Positions 37,576 through 46,677 of a stretch of 62,494 nucleotides of DNA are shown piece by piece. This DNA is from an uncultured Desulfuromonadales bacterium (GTDB lineage Bacteria; Desulfobacterota; Desulfuromonadia; Desulfuromonadales; Geopsychrobacteraceae). Every line of letters starts with the position of its first letter. Positions within the stretch are counted from its first letter, which is position 1. The notes beneath the pieces were generated by a model. That model made no database searches. It was not told the DNA's origin and saw only the letters and a program-made list of their open reading frames with translations. The stretch is from NCBI GenBank assembly GCA_947259685.1, contig CAMYNC010000021.1, positions 1-62,494 of the forward strand, in the 5' to 3' direction. The translations under genes and the position numbers were made by a program.

Positions 37576-40500
37576 ATGAGCGACACGCTAGGCACCTATT
37601 CCTTCCTGCCCTGGCTACGCCAGGGGATCGCCAACAATATCACCGCGGCGGATAACGATCCTGCAGTGATACTGCGCGCCAGCATACCGGTTGAACTCGA
37701 GCTGACCGGTAAGGGCGTCGATGGCGGCGCCAACCTGACCCAGACCATCCCTCGGGATGTCGGTCTCTATGGACCGGGCGACATTATCGGACTCGACAAA
37801 GACGCGATCATCAAAACCGAGCCCGGTCACTGGATCACCAATTTTGAACCCAATTACATGGCCTACGTGGATTTTAACGATCCCGATCTGTTGTGGCGCT
37901 ACTCACCGGCGGCGCCAGATCTGGCGGTGCATCGGCTACGCCCATGGATGACGCTGATCGTGGTGACCGAGGACGAAATCGAGTCCGGTACACCGATCAA
38001 CGGACCCCTTGACGCGGTGACGTTGAAAGCAACCGCCGATCAGGTCTTTCCACCTGCCGATCAGCTTTGGGCCTGGGCCCATGTGCATGTCAACAAGGAC
38101 CTAGTCAAGTCAGAGGGCGTAACCACCGTCGCCAATAGCGACGCCACTCGATCGCGAATGGAAACGCTGGTGACCCATTCCCCCGATGACGCCTATTGCC
38201 GCTTGCTTTGTCCGCGACGGCTTGAGGCCAATATCGGCTATCACGCCCTTCTCGTGCCTACATTTGAGGCTGGCCGTCTGACCGGGCTTGGGCTTGACCC
38301 AGGCGCGAACCCAGCGGTCTTTGCCACTCGCTCAGCCTGGTCCGAGTATGATGACCGACCGCAGGGAGGCACCTATCCGGTCTATCACCGCTGGTATTTC
38401 AAGACCGGCACAGTGGGCGATTTTGAATATTTGGTAAGGCTGCTCAAGCCGCGACCACCCAATGCCAAGCTGGGCCGGCGTGACATGGATGTGCAAACAC
38501 CGGGGTCAAACATTTCCGGTATACGCGAAGAAAAACTGAAAGGGGTTTTGCGTCTGGGCGGTGCTCTGAAAGTACCCGACGAGGCCCTGACCGACAAACA
38601 AGAAGAAGAGGCGCAGGAGTACGAGGACTGGGACGCGCCCTATCCCCATGATTTTCAGGTCGAGCTGGCCGAGTTCGTTAATTTATCAGAAGAGTACGAC
38701 GCCAAGCCCCCAGGCGATGCCAATAGTCTTGCAACCAATCTCGCCCCTGCCATACGTAACGATCCAGACCCGCTAATCACGCCACCGATCTACGGGCGCT
38801 GGCACGCACTGACCGAACGCGTATTGTTCGACGCCGATAGCAGTGACGCGCCGCAGCGCCAGAACTGGCTGCACGAACTTAATCTTGATCCACGCTGGCG
38901 GGTGCCGGCGGGCTTTGGCACCGAGATTGTGCAGGACAAACAGGAAAAGCTCATGGATGACGCCTGGGATCAGGTGGGTGACATCCTCGAGGCAAATGCA
39001 CGAATTCGACGCGCCAAGTTGGCCCAGGCCACCACAACGGTTTGGCACGCTGACCATCTGGCGCCGGTGGCGACCGCGCTTGGACCGGCGAGGATGCTGG
39101 TGATGACCGCGCCGGTGCAGCGCCGAGTGCTGCAGGACGGCATGACCTTGCACCACCGCGTCAACCAGTCAATGGTGCCGCGCGCGGCGCTGTCGCCGAC
39201 GCTACGCCGGGCGGTCCGACCACGCGGAAAAGTCGCGCGCCGGCTAAACCTTGAATCCCCCGGTGGGCCGCTCGAGCTGATTCCTAAAATCAATGCAGGT
39301 GAAGTCAGTGCCGCGCCGCCGCGCAAGCCTTCTGACACGCTGCCCACCGTCGACGCCGTGGCCGATGAAATTGGCCCCGCCGCAGTGCCGAATGCATTGG
39401 CCGATTGGCTGCGCCGCTATCCATGGCTGCCAATCGCCGCGCTGATCCTGTTTCTACTGCTGGCGGTGATCCTTTTTATCACAGGCCTCGCAGCACTTGG
39501 CGGCATTCTGGGCGTTGTAGGCGCCGGCGTCGGCGCCTATCTTGAGTGGCTGCGCCGTCAGCTTAAGGTTACCGATGCACTGCACCCGGTCGGCCAGGCA
39601 CCAGATGTCATCGACGCACTACCTGACTTCCCGAACTTTGATCTGGAAGAATTTGGCGAAGGCGACACCCCCACCAGTGACGGCGGGCCGGACAGCCCGG
39701 TAGCGGTGCGATTCAAGGCGGCACTGAAAGATGTTCATAGAATTCTGGATACATCCGCGACGCTGGGTGCGCTGCCGCAACGCACGCCGCTGAATCTATC
39801 TGCGGTATCAGTCGCGACATTAAAAGGGTTGGACCCCAAACACACGATTCCATCCTACACCCTGGCAGGCATCACTTTTCCGGCGCGGTTCGTCGATCAA
39901 TTCACCGAAACCTTTCGCGAAGCGATGGCCTATCCTGAATTCGACACCCCGATGTACGAAGCCCTTTTGGATATGTCGAGCGAGCATTTCCTACCGAATA
40001 TCGACAAGATCAAGCCCAACACCATCACTCTTTTGGAAACCAACCAGCGCTTTATCGAAGCTTATATGGTGGGCCTCAATCACGAATTCGCGCGCGAACT
40101 TTTGTGGCGCGAATATCCAACCGACCAGCGCGGTAGCTATTTCCGTCAGTTTTGGGATGTCAGCGGGGTGATCGACCGTGAAGGGTTGTCAAAAGAAGAG
40201 ATGCGCGAGAAATACAAGGATATTCCGCCACTGCATCTGTGGTCGAAATTCTCCAACCTGGGTGATCACGACCATCGCGAAAAGCCCGGAGACAACGAAG
40301 AAGAGGTGGTGCTGGTGATCCGCGGCGAGCTTCTGAAAAAATACCCCAACGCGGTGATCTATGCCCACCGCGCCAAGTGGCACTTGAAGGACGGCAAGAT
40401 CGACACCAGCCGCGAACGGATGCTGGATACGGACGCCGCGCCCACCGAGGTGATCAAGACTCCGCTCTACGAGGCACGTGTGAAGCCCGATATCTTTTTT

Positions 40501-40893
40501 CTGGGCTTCGATCTGACTGCTAAGGAAGCCAAGGGCGGCAGTGGCCGCGGCACCGATACCGAGCCAGGCTGGTTCTTCGTTATCAAGGAACGTCCTGGTG
40601 AACCGCGATTTGGTCTCGATATCAATCGGACCGGTCCGATGAATGTCTGGAATGATCTGGCCTGGCCCGATGTTTTACCCGAAGGCGGCAGGTTCCTAAA
40701 AATCGGTGAAATGAATCCTCCGCCCCTTACCGAACCATTGCCAGGCACCGAACACGAGGAAAAGATCGAACAATGGAACGACGACAAAGCCATCACCTGG
40801 ACGAACAACATCAACGCCGCTGAGCTGGCCTATATCCTCTACCAGGTCCCGGTTTTGGTCGCCGTCCACGGCAGTGAAATGCTGCCCCGTTGA
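37576..40893 (+). CDS. Unrecognised 1105-aa cluster protein with a central membrane hairpin
   Basis: I do not recognise a named family. The N-terminal part begins LGTYSFLPWLRQGIANNI and continues with segments such as VGLYGPGDIIGLD, WITNFEPNYMAYVDF and HRLRPWMTLIVVTEDEIE; these are well-formed, conserved-looking blocks rather than low-complexity sequence. A hydrophobic hairpin (about 614-662, two helices) splits the protein into two large soluble halves; no signal peptide is seen. It starts 19 bp after the DUF6603-like gene and ends 9 bp before the next. Hypothetical proteins with a similar PWLRQG start occur in other bacteria, so this is probably a family that travels with its neighbours. 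Confidence 0.75.
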   Translation: MSDTLGTYSFLPWLRQGIANNITAADNDPAVILRASIPVELELTGKGVDGGANLTQTIPRDVGLYGPGDIIGLDKDAIIKTEPGHWITNFEPNYMAYVDFNDPDLLWRYSPAAPDLAVHRLRPWMTLIVVTEDEIESGTPINGPLDAVTLKATADQVFPPADQLWAWAHVHVNKDLVKSEGVTTVANSDATRSRMETLVTHSPDDAYCRLLCPRRLEANIGYHALLVPTFEAGRLTGLGLDPGANPAVFATRSAWSEYDDRPQGGTYPVYHRWYFKTGTVGDFEYLVRLLKPRPPNAKLGRRDMDVQTPGSNISGIREEKLKGVLRLGGALKVPDEALTDKQEEEAQEYEDWDAPYPHDFQVELAEFVNLSEEYDAKPPGDANSLATNLAPAIRNDPDPLITPPIYGRWHALTERVLFDADSSDAPQRQNWLHELNLDPRWRVPAGFGTEIVQDKQEKLMDDAWDQVGDILEANARIRRAKLAQATTTVWHADHLAPVATALGPARMLVMTAPVQRRVLQDGMTLHHRVNQSMVPRAALSPTLRRAVRPRGKVARRLNLESPGGPLELIPKINAGEVSAAPPRKPSDTLPTVDAVADEIGPAAVPNALADWLRRYPWLPIAALILFLLLAVILFITGLAALGGILGVVGAGVGAYLEWLRRQLKVTDALHPVGQAPDVIDALPDFPNFDLEEFGEGDTPTSDGGPDSPVAVRFKAALKDVHRILDTSATLGALPQRTPLNLSAVSVATLKGLDPKHTIPSYTLAGITFPARFVDQFTETFREAMAYPEFDTPMYEALLDMSSEHFLPNIDKIKPNTITLLETNQRFIEAYMVGLNHEFARELLWREYPTDQRGSYFRQFWDVSGVIDREGLSKEEMREKYKDIPPLHLWSKFSNLGDHDHREKPGDNEEEVVLVIRGELLKKYPNAVIYAHRAKWHLKDGKIDTSRERMLDTDAAPTEVIKTPLYEARVKPDIFFLGFDLTAKEAKGGSGRGTDTEPGWFFVIKERPGEPRFGLDINRTGPMNVWNDLAWPDVLPEGGRFLKIGEMNPPPLTEPLPGTEHEEKIEQWNDDKAITWTNNINAAELAYILYQVPVLVAVHGSEMLPR

Positions 40894-40902
40894 GGACCCG
40901 CT

Positions 40903-43900
40903 ATGAGTGAATTTGACGATCTCCAAACCAAGCTAGCCGAAGCTCAGAAGACGAAAGCCGGTGCTGCTCGAAAACTGTTTTCTGACCGTCAGTTGCTGCA
41001 GCGCGCCAAGGGTAAACGCCGCGATGCTGAGCGAGTTGCCATCGATCCGGTAGATGATGGTCGGCTCGTCGAGATCGACGCGGAGATAACACGACGCGAG
41101 GCGGCTGTCGAGGCAGCGAGAGCCGATCTAAAGGCGGCCCACGGCGCCGCTGATGAAAGGCTGCGGCCGTTCCTCGATCTAACCGATCCGCGTGAGCATC
41201 TCGCCAATCTGGATGACAACATACCGATCCTGTTGATGCCGCTCAGGATCGAAACTCGATTTCGGCTGGCTGATCCTAATAGCGATAGCGGCCGCGATAC
41301 ACAAAGCGAATTGTGGGTGCGGGTGTTTCCCGATGATTTCGCCGTTGACACGTTTGAAGAAACCCTTTCCGAAAGCGAGCTGCGTCGGCTCAAGGTTTAT
41401 TGGGCAGCCATGTGGGCAGCCGGCGGCGGCGAGGCAGACCAGCGCGGGGCATGGAAGGTGTTTGCCGGCGCGGTTGGGTCGGGCCGCGCCCATTGGCTGC
41501 AAAGCGTCTATTTTCCCGACGGCGATCCACCGCTAAAGGCCGAGGGTGTACCCTTGTTGATCCTCGCCATCCCAACCGAAGAAGCGCTGATCGACCCCGA
41601 GCGGGCGCAGCTCGCGACCTTCTGGGAAGCGCATTGGCGCGCCGGAGACAATGCCGCCGCTCAAGCTGCCGCCGCGCAAGCGCTGGCCTTGGCGCTTGGT
41701 GATGCGCGGGCGGAGTCATTGGTTAAGAGCCATGCTCCGGCCAACATATCCGACCCCGCTCCGGCAGGCACCGACGCGGCGACCGTGCCGGTCGAGGTGG
41801 CCTTTGTTGTCTTTCCGTCGAGCGCCGAAATGCCGATCCGCGAACACAGCTGGAGCAGCGCTCCCAAGGTCGAGATCTTGCCCGACCGGCTGGTGTTGGT
41901 CGGCTATAACAATGGAGAAAAGACAATTGAAAGGCTGGGAAATCCGATCCCCGATAGTCTGGTTGTGGCGCCGGATCCGGACGCTGACGAAGATGATCAA
42001 CTAAAGCCCGAAGGCCCAGATAACGAGGACATTACCCTGGGCGCCGAGCTGGAATGGATCGCTGATTTCGACAAGGCGGTAGCAATCGGCATGGGCTTTC
42101 GCATTCCACTCGATCCAATTGCGTTTCGAACCGGATTTGATCAGCTGATGGTGCTTGGCGTACGACTGAAGGCCGATGCCAGCGCCAGTAAGGATGCATT
42201 GGAACAGCTGATCACGCGCCATAAACAATCACGCGCCGGGTTTGAGCTATTGCCACAGGGCATCCCAACCAACAACCTCGAAACCGAAGGTGCAGGGTAT
42301 AAGCGCAAATCCGACGCTGACCTAAGTTTCGACCGCTATTTCGGCACCCCGCCGGACGACCCCGCTGGTTGGTTCGAAAAACGTGACGGCCGCTGGCTGG
42401 CCGACACGCTGGGCCTGCCGCCGTCCTTGTTTTTTGACGTCGCCGGCGGCCGCGGGGTGGATATCCGCGACGCGCTGGCGATGAACACCTTACTGTGGCC
42501 AGCGACCGCAGGCTATTTTATGGACGCGATGTTGGACACGGTTTTCGATACCGATACCATCACCGACACGCGCGATTTCTTTGTCCGCCATGTCAGCGCT
42601 CGCGGCACCGTTCCAGTGATCCGCATCGGCCGTCAGCCTTATGGCATCCTGCCCGCTACGCCGCGCTCGCGCATCGGCTGGATGCGCCCGCGGCACAGCG
42701 ATACCGCAACCACAGCGGTTCCGTCGGGCAATTCGAATCTACCTTTCCTGCGGCGCCTCTATTCTCTTCTGCGTCTGGTCGAGACCGATTGGCGAGCGCT
42801 CGACAACCAGGTCTCGTGGATTGGTAAACCCGGCATTGAACAGCATCAGGTATTGTTGGATGTGCTGGGCCTGCATCCCGCTTCGGTCGAGTACTACCAG
42901 CGCTATGCCGAAAGTTTTAAACAACTCTACAACCGCATGCGACTGGAAGGTGCTGGCGGTGCGTTTGCTGCTGCAATCGCCGCACTGTCCTATACCTTTA
43001 GTGGACAACAACTGCTGACGCGGCTGGGTCATGTATCCGGCGATAATGAGGGGTTGCCGGATATTTTAGAAAAGCTGTTCCTGCGTGATCCAAACCTGCT
43101 GACCGGTGGTCTGGTGCAGGACATTCCACTGTCCGAAGCCGATCCGCTTCGAACCTATACCGAAACTGGCGAGAATTATTTGACCTGGTTGAATGCTGCG
43201 GCGGGCACCTCCCATGACATGCTCAGGCTGCAAAAAGGTTTTGAGGGTGGCGTCCCGACCGCGCTGCTTTATCTGGTTGCACATCACGCGCTGGATCTCA
43301 GCTTTGTCGAAGTTAGTCAAGTATTGCTGGTACAAGCCGGGCTGATTACGGCCGAGCAACGCTTTGCCCGCCGGCGCGAAGCCCAGTTTCTGCATGTCGA
43401 TGCCGCCGCAATCGACTCCCCTGCTCTCATGGCCGAGAGCCGCTGGACCGATCTCTACCGCGCCGAGCCGGTGATCACCGGTTCGACAAACCTAACCATT
43501 GGTGAGCACATACCAAAGATCATCAAGACCCACGTCGCGACCGCCTATCTCAGTCGCCAGCTTGACGCATTGCGGCGGCTCGAAAGCAGGCCCTCGGCCG
43601 CGCTGGAGAGAGCCTTTGCCGAGCATCTGGATCTGCTCAGCTACCGGCTTGATGCGTGGTATGGCGGCATTCTGAGTTATCAGCTCGAGCGAATGCGGTT
43701 TGGCGCTAGCGGATCGGCCGACGTCACCGAACCGTTGCCCGGGGATAACGGCGATCTGGCAACAACAATAGACAGCGATGGTGACGGCCTGCCGGATCAA
43801 CCCGACCCTGCGAACGCACCCGACCAGCCAGGCGGCGCTGCCGAAGGGCTGTATCTGGGGGCCTATGGCTGGCTTGAAGATGTGCGGCCTGAATTCAAAA

Positions 43901-46677
43901 CCTTGACAGAAGTTGAGCTGGAACCGGAACTTGCGAAGATCTTCAAACGGCCCGACGATGTGCCACCAGTAACCGACAATCGAAACGTCGGCTATATTCA
44001 TGCGCCGTCGCTGAATCATGCGGTTACCGCAGCGGTTTTGCGAAACGGTTATTTGTCCAATGCCACACCCCAAAACCCCGGTAGCCTGGCAATAAACCTG
44101 TCTTCCGAACGGGTGCGTCTGGCGTTGCAGATCATCGAGGGCATGAAATCGGGCCAAAGTCTGGGCGCTCTGCTAGGATATCAATTCGAGCGTGGATTGC
44201 ACGACCGGCACAATGTCGAGGTGGATGCCTTTATTTACGAATTGCGTTCCGCTTTTCCGCTGGCCTCAGGTCGGCTCAAGGCAACCCGTGCCCCGCGCAC
44301 CGATGAGCTGGGCTTGAAAGTGAACATTCGAAAAGTCGAAGCGCGCAACGTCCTTGATGGACTGGCGCTGGTGGAACACATACGCGACAGCGGCAACAAA
44401 ATCTATCCGTTCGGCAAGGGTGACATCCTGCCCGACGCCACTGAGGCCCAACGCGATGCGATCAGCGAAGAGGCTGACCGAATCGCCAATATCGCCGACG
44501 CCACCGCCGATCTGGCAATGGCCGAATCCGTGCATCAGGTGGTTCAGGGCAATTACGATCGGGCTGGCGCAACCATGGATACGTTCTCGAAAGGCAAATT
44601 CCCCTCAACGCCGGATGTAATCCGCACACCGCGCTCGGGCACCGGGTTGACCCATCGAGTCGGGCTGCACCTTGCCACCGGACTCGATCCCTCCACCGCG
44701 CCGGGCGCGCGAGCGCGGTCGGAGCCAGCGCTGAACGACTGGTTGGCTGGACAACTACCGGCCCCGGCACGGGTGGTCTGTCAGGTCCGACTGGCCGACC
44801 CCGACGACAATTCCGAAACTCTGGTGCTGGTTAGCCAGACTGATCTCGGGCTTTCGGCTCTCGACATGCTCTACCTGCTCGACGTCGATGACCAGCAGTC
44901 GATGAGGACGCTGGACGATTTGGTCGAGCGCCATATTATTGCCACCGAGACCCCGCGCCCGGATATCAGCCCGTCGATCGGTTATCTTGAACGGCTCGCT
45001 GCAGTCCCTGATCACGTACCGTTTTTTGAACTGGCGGCGCAGATCCGCCCGTTGCGGGGTTTGCTACTGGACTCCCGCCCGCTACGCCCGACCGATCTGG
45101 CACTGGCCCAGGAGGCCAAACGCGCAACCGATGCCGGCCCCAGCCTTGATCCGCAACGCATCACTCTGAATCGTACAGCGATAGACGCGGCCCGCACGTC
45201 GTTGACCGCATTCCACACCCCGCTTGCTGCCAGAATCGAGGGCAAAGAGACGCCACAGATCGTCGCCGAGATTGATGGCAATATCACTGCCTTCGTCGGC
45301 GAGATGTCAAAACTGGCCGCGTTTTCTGATCTGCGCAGCGGTACCGGACAGGTGTTTGAGGACCGGCGTAAGATATTCGCTGGTTTGCGGGCGGTACTGT
45401 CAAAATATGCCGACCGCTGGACTGCGCGGCTGGCCGAGTTTGACCTCGCTATCGCCGACTACGATGCTCTGCCGGTGGCGACGGACGATGCGGCGCGCTT
45501 CCTTGCGCTGCAAAAGGCAGAGCGGTTGATCACGCTAACCCCGACCCCGGACGACATGCTGCCGCCCAATCCGGCAACCTTCCGCACAGATCAAGACTCA
45601 CGCCGAGGCGCGTTTGACGCTCAGCTGACGACCCTGACTGCGCTTGGCACAGCGCACGCCACAATCTCAGGATTGGTGGCCGGGATCCAGGCCGAAACAG
45701 CGGCCAATGTCACCTTCATGCTGGAGCCCCTTGATATTGAGAAGGGCACCCGAGCGATCCTCCCGCTGGCCCAGGACATGGCGAAACGGGCAGCGGCGCT
45801 GATTAATGCACTGACCAGCCGAATCGACCAGATAGACGCTTATCTTGCTGAGGCGGCTGCGGCCAGCAGCGGTAATGCACAGGTCGCCGCACTCACGACA
45901 GCAGCGCAGGTGATGTTCGGCGAGACCTTTCAGATCGTGCCAGAATTTATTTTACCTGCGGAACAGGCGCAGGAACTTGCCAATGCCTGGGGTCCGGGGC
46001 TAACCGCCGCCGACGCCATTCTAGATCATGTCCAAACCACCCTTGGCCGGCCATTTGCGGTCGACGACTGGTTGCACGGCATCGCAAGGGTGCGCACCAA
46101 GATGCGCCAAATCGAGACCGCCGGGATGCTGGCCGAGACCTTTGGCAGCGGCAGCATAACCCTACAGCCGCTGCAATTGCCACACCGACCCGGCCTGCCT
46201 TGGCTGGCGTTAGACTTGCCCGAGCTCGACGCCGAGGGCGAACCCTTTGCCGTGGACGAAGACAAGCTACTCTATACCGCGCATTACCCGGCCGCGCTCA
46301 ACGCCAACGGGCCGATTGGCGGCTTGTTGCTGGATGAATGGACCGAAGTGATTCCCTCGCGCAGCGAAGAAACCGGGCTGGCAGTGCATTACGATCGCCC
46401 CAACTCCGAAGCGCCGCAAACCCTTCTTCTGGCCCTTCCGGCCGAATTTACCGGCGCCTGGGAATGGCCGGACCTGGTCGATACCGTACGCGAGACGATG
46501 GACATGGCGCGTCTGCGCGCGATCGAACCGGACCAAATCGACACCACCGCATACGCCCGGTTCCTGCCCACGACTGTCTCGGCCGTCACTTTTAAACCAA
46601 TCACCGCGATGCTAAATCTGGCAGCCAATAACGGGCTGGTTGCAGCTTACGTCGCCCAGGAAAGTGCCAATGACTGA
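40903..46677 (+). CDS. Giant unrecognised 1924-aa cluster protein
   Basis: The largest gene of the window. The N-terminal about 85 residues are a coiled coil (KLAEAQKTKAGAARKLFSD onward). A block then reads DNIPILLMPLRIETRF and WVRVFPDDFAVDTFEE. Near 575-590 comes VIRIGRQPYGILPATPRSR. At about 956-975 a short DSDGDGLPDQPDP loop looks like a calcium-binding thrombospondin type 3 repeat unit. The C-terminal third is rich in helix-forming Ala/Leu stretches. No signal peptide, membrane helix or catalytic motif that I know is visible. GAGG precedes the ATG. The stop overlaps the ATG of the next gene. A structural or scaffold role is possible but is inference only. Confidence 0.8.
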   Translation: MSEFDDLQTKLAEAQKTKAGAARKLFSDRQLLQRAKGKRRDAERVAIDPVDDGRLVEIDAEITRREAAVEAARADLKAAHGAADERLRPFLDLTDPREHLANLDDNIPILLMPLRIETRFRLADPNSDSGRDTQSELWVRVFPDDFAVDTFEETLSESELRRLKVYWAAMWAAGGGEADQRGAWKVFAGAVGSGRAHWLQSVYFPDGDPPLKAEGVPLLILAIPTEEALIDPERAQLATFWEAHWRAGDNAAAQAAAAQALALALGDARAESLVKSHAPANISDPAPAGTDAATVPVEVAFVVFPSSAEMPIREHSWSSAPKVEILPDRLVLVGYNNGEKTIERLGNPIPDSLVVAPDPDADEDDQLKPEGPDNEDITLGAELEWIADFDKAVAIGMGFRIPLDPIAFRTGFDQLMVLGVRLKADASASKDALEQLITRHKQSRAGFELLPQGIPTNNLETEGAGYKRKSDADLSFDRYFGTPPDDPAGWFEKRDGRWLADTLGLPPSLFFDVAGGRGVDIRDALAMNTLLWPATAGYFMDAMLDTVFDTDTITDTRDFFVRHVSARGTVPVIRIGRQPYGILPATPRSRIGWMRPRHSDTATTAVPSGNSNLPFLRRLYSLLRLVETDWRALDNQVSWIGKPGIEQHQVLLDVLGLHPASVEYYQRYAESFKQLYNRMRLEGAGGAFAAAIAALSYTFSGQQLLTRLGHVSGDNEGLPDILEKLFLRDPNLLTGGLVQDIPLSEADPLRTYTETGENYLTWLNAAAGTSHDMLRLQKGFEGGVPTALLYLVAHHALDLSFVEVSQVLLVQAGLITAEQRFARRREAQFLHVDAAAIDSPALMAESRWTDLYRAEPVITGSTNLTIGEHIPKIIKTHVATAYLSRQLDALRRLESRPSAALERAFAEHLDLLSYRLDAWYGGILSYQLERMRFGASGSADVTEPLPGDNGDLATTIDSDGDGLPDQPDPANAPDQPGGAAEGLYLGAYGWLEDVRPEFKTLTEVELEPELAKIFKRPDDVPPVTDNRNVGYIHAPSLNHAVTAAVLRNGYLSNATPQNPGSLAINLSSERVRLALQIIEGMKSGQSLGALLGYQFERGLHDRHNVEVDAFIYELRSAFPLASGRLKATRAPRTDELGLKVNIRKVEARNVLDGLALVEHIRDSGNKIYPFGKGDILPDATEAQRDAISEEADRIANIADATADLAMAESVHQVVQGNYDRAGATMDTFSKGKFPSTPDVIRTPRSGTGLTHRVGLHLATGLDPSTAPGARARSEPALNDWLAGQLPAPARVVCQVRLADPDDNSETLVLVSQTDLGLSALDMLYLLDVDDQQSMRTLDDLVERHIIATETPRPDISPSIGYLERLAAVPDHVPFFELAAQIRPLRGLLLDSRPLRPTDLALAQEAKRATDAGPSLDPQRITLNRTAIDAARTSLTAFHTPLAARIEGKETPQIVAEIDGNITAFVGEMSKLAAFSDLRSGTGQVFEDRRKIFAGLRAVLSKYADRWTARLAEFDLAIADYDALPVATDDAARFLALQKAERLITLTPTPDDMLPPNPATFRTDQDSRRGAFDAQLTTLTALGTAHATISGLVAGIQAETAANVTFMLEPLDIEKGTRAILPLAQDMAKRAAALINALTSRIDQIDAYLAEAAAASSGNAQVAALTTAAQVMFGETFQIVPEFILPAEQAQELANAWGPGLTAADAILDHVQTTLGRPFAVDDWLHGIARVRTKMRQIETAGMLAETFGSGSITLQPLQLPHRPGLPWLALDLPELDAEGEPFAVDEDKLLYTAHYPAALNANGPIGGLLLDEWTEVIPSRSEETGLAVHYDRPNSEAPQTLLLALPAEFTGAWEWPDLVDTVRETMDMARLRAIEPDQIDTTAYARFLPTTVSAVTFKPITAMLNLAANNGLVAAYVAQESAND

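Noticed and set aside
37557..37580. Seven-codon frame overlapping the start of the 1105-aa gene
   Set aside because: It may be a chance ATG; no ribosome-binding site of its own and too short to judge.
40901..46628. Many long antisense frames opposite the giant genes
   Set aside because: They follow from high GC at codon position 3 of the real genes and lack start signals or domains.
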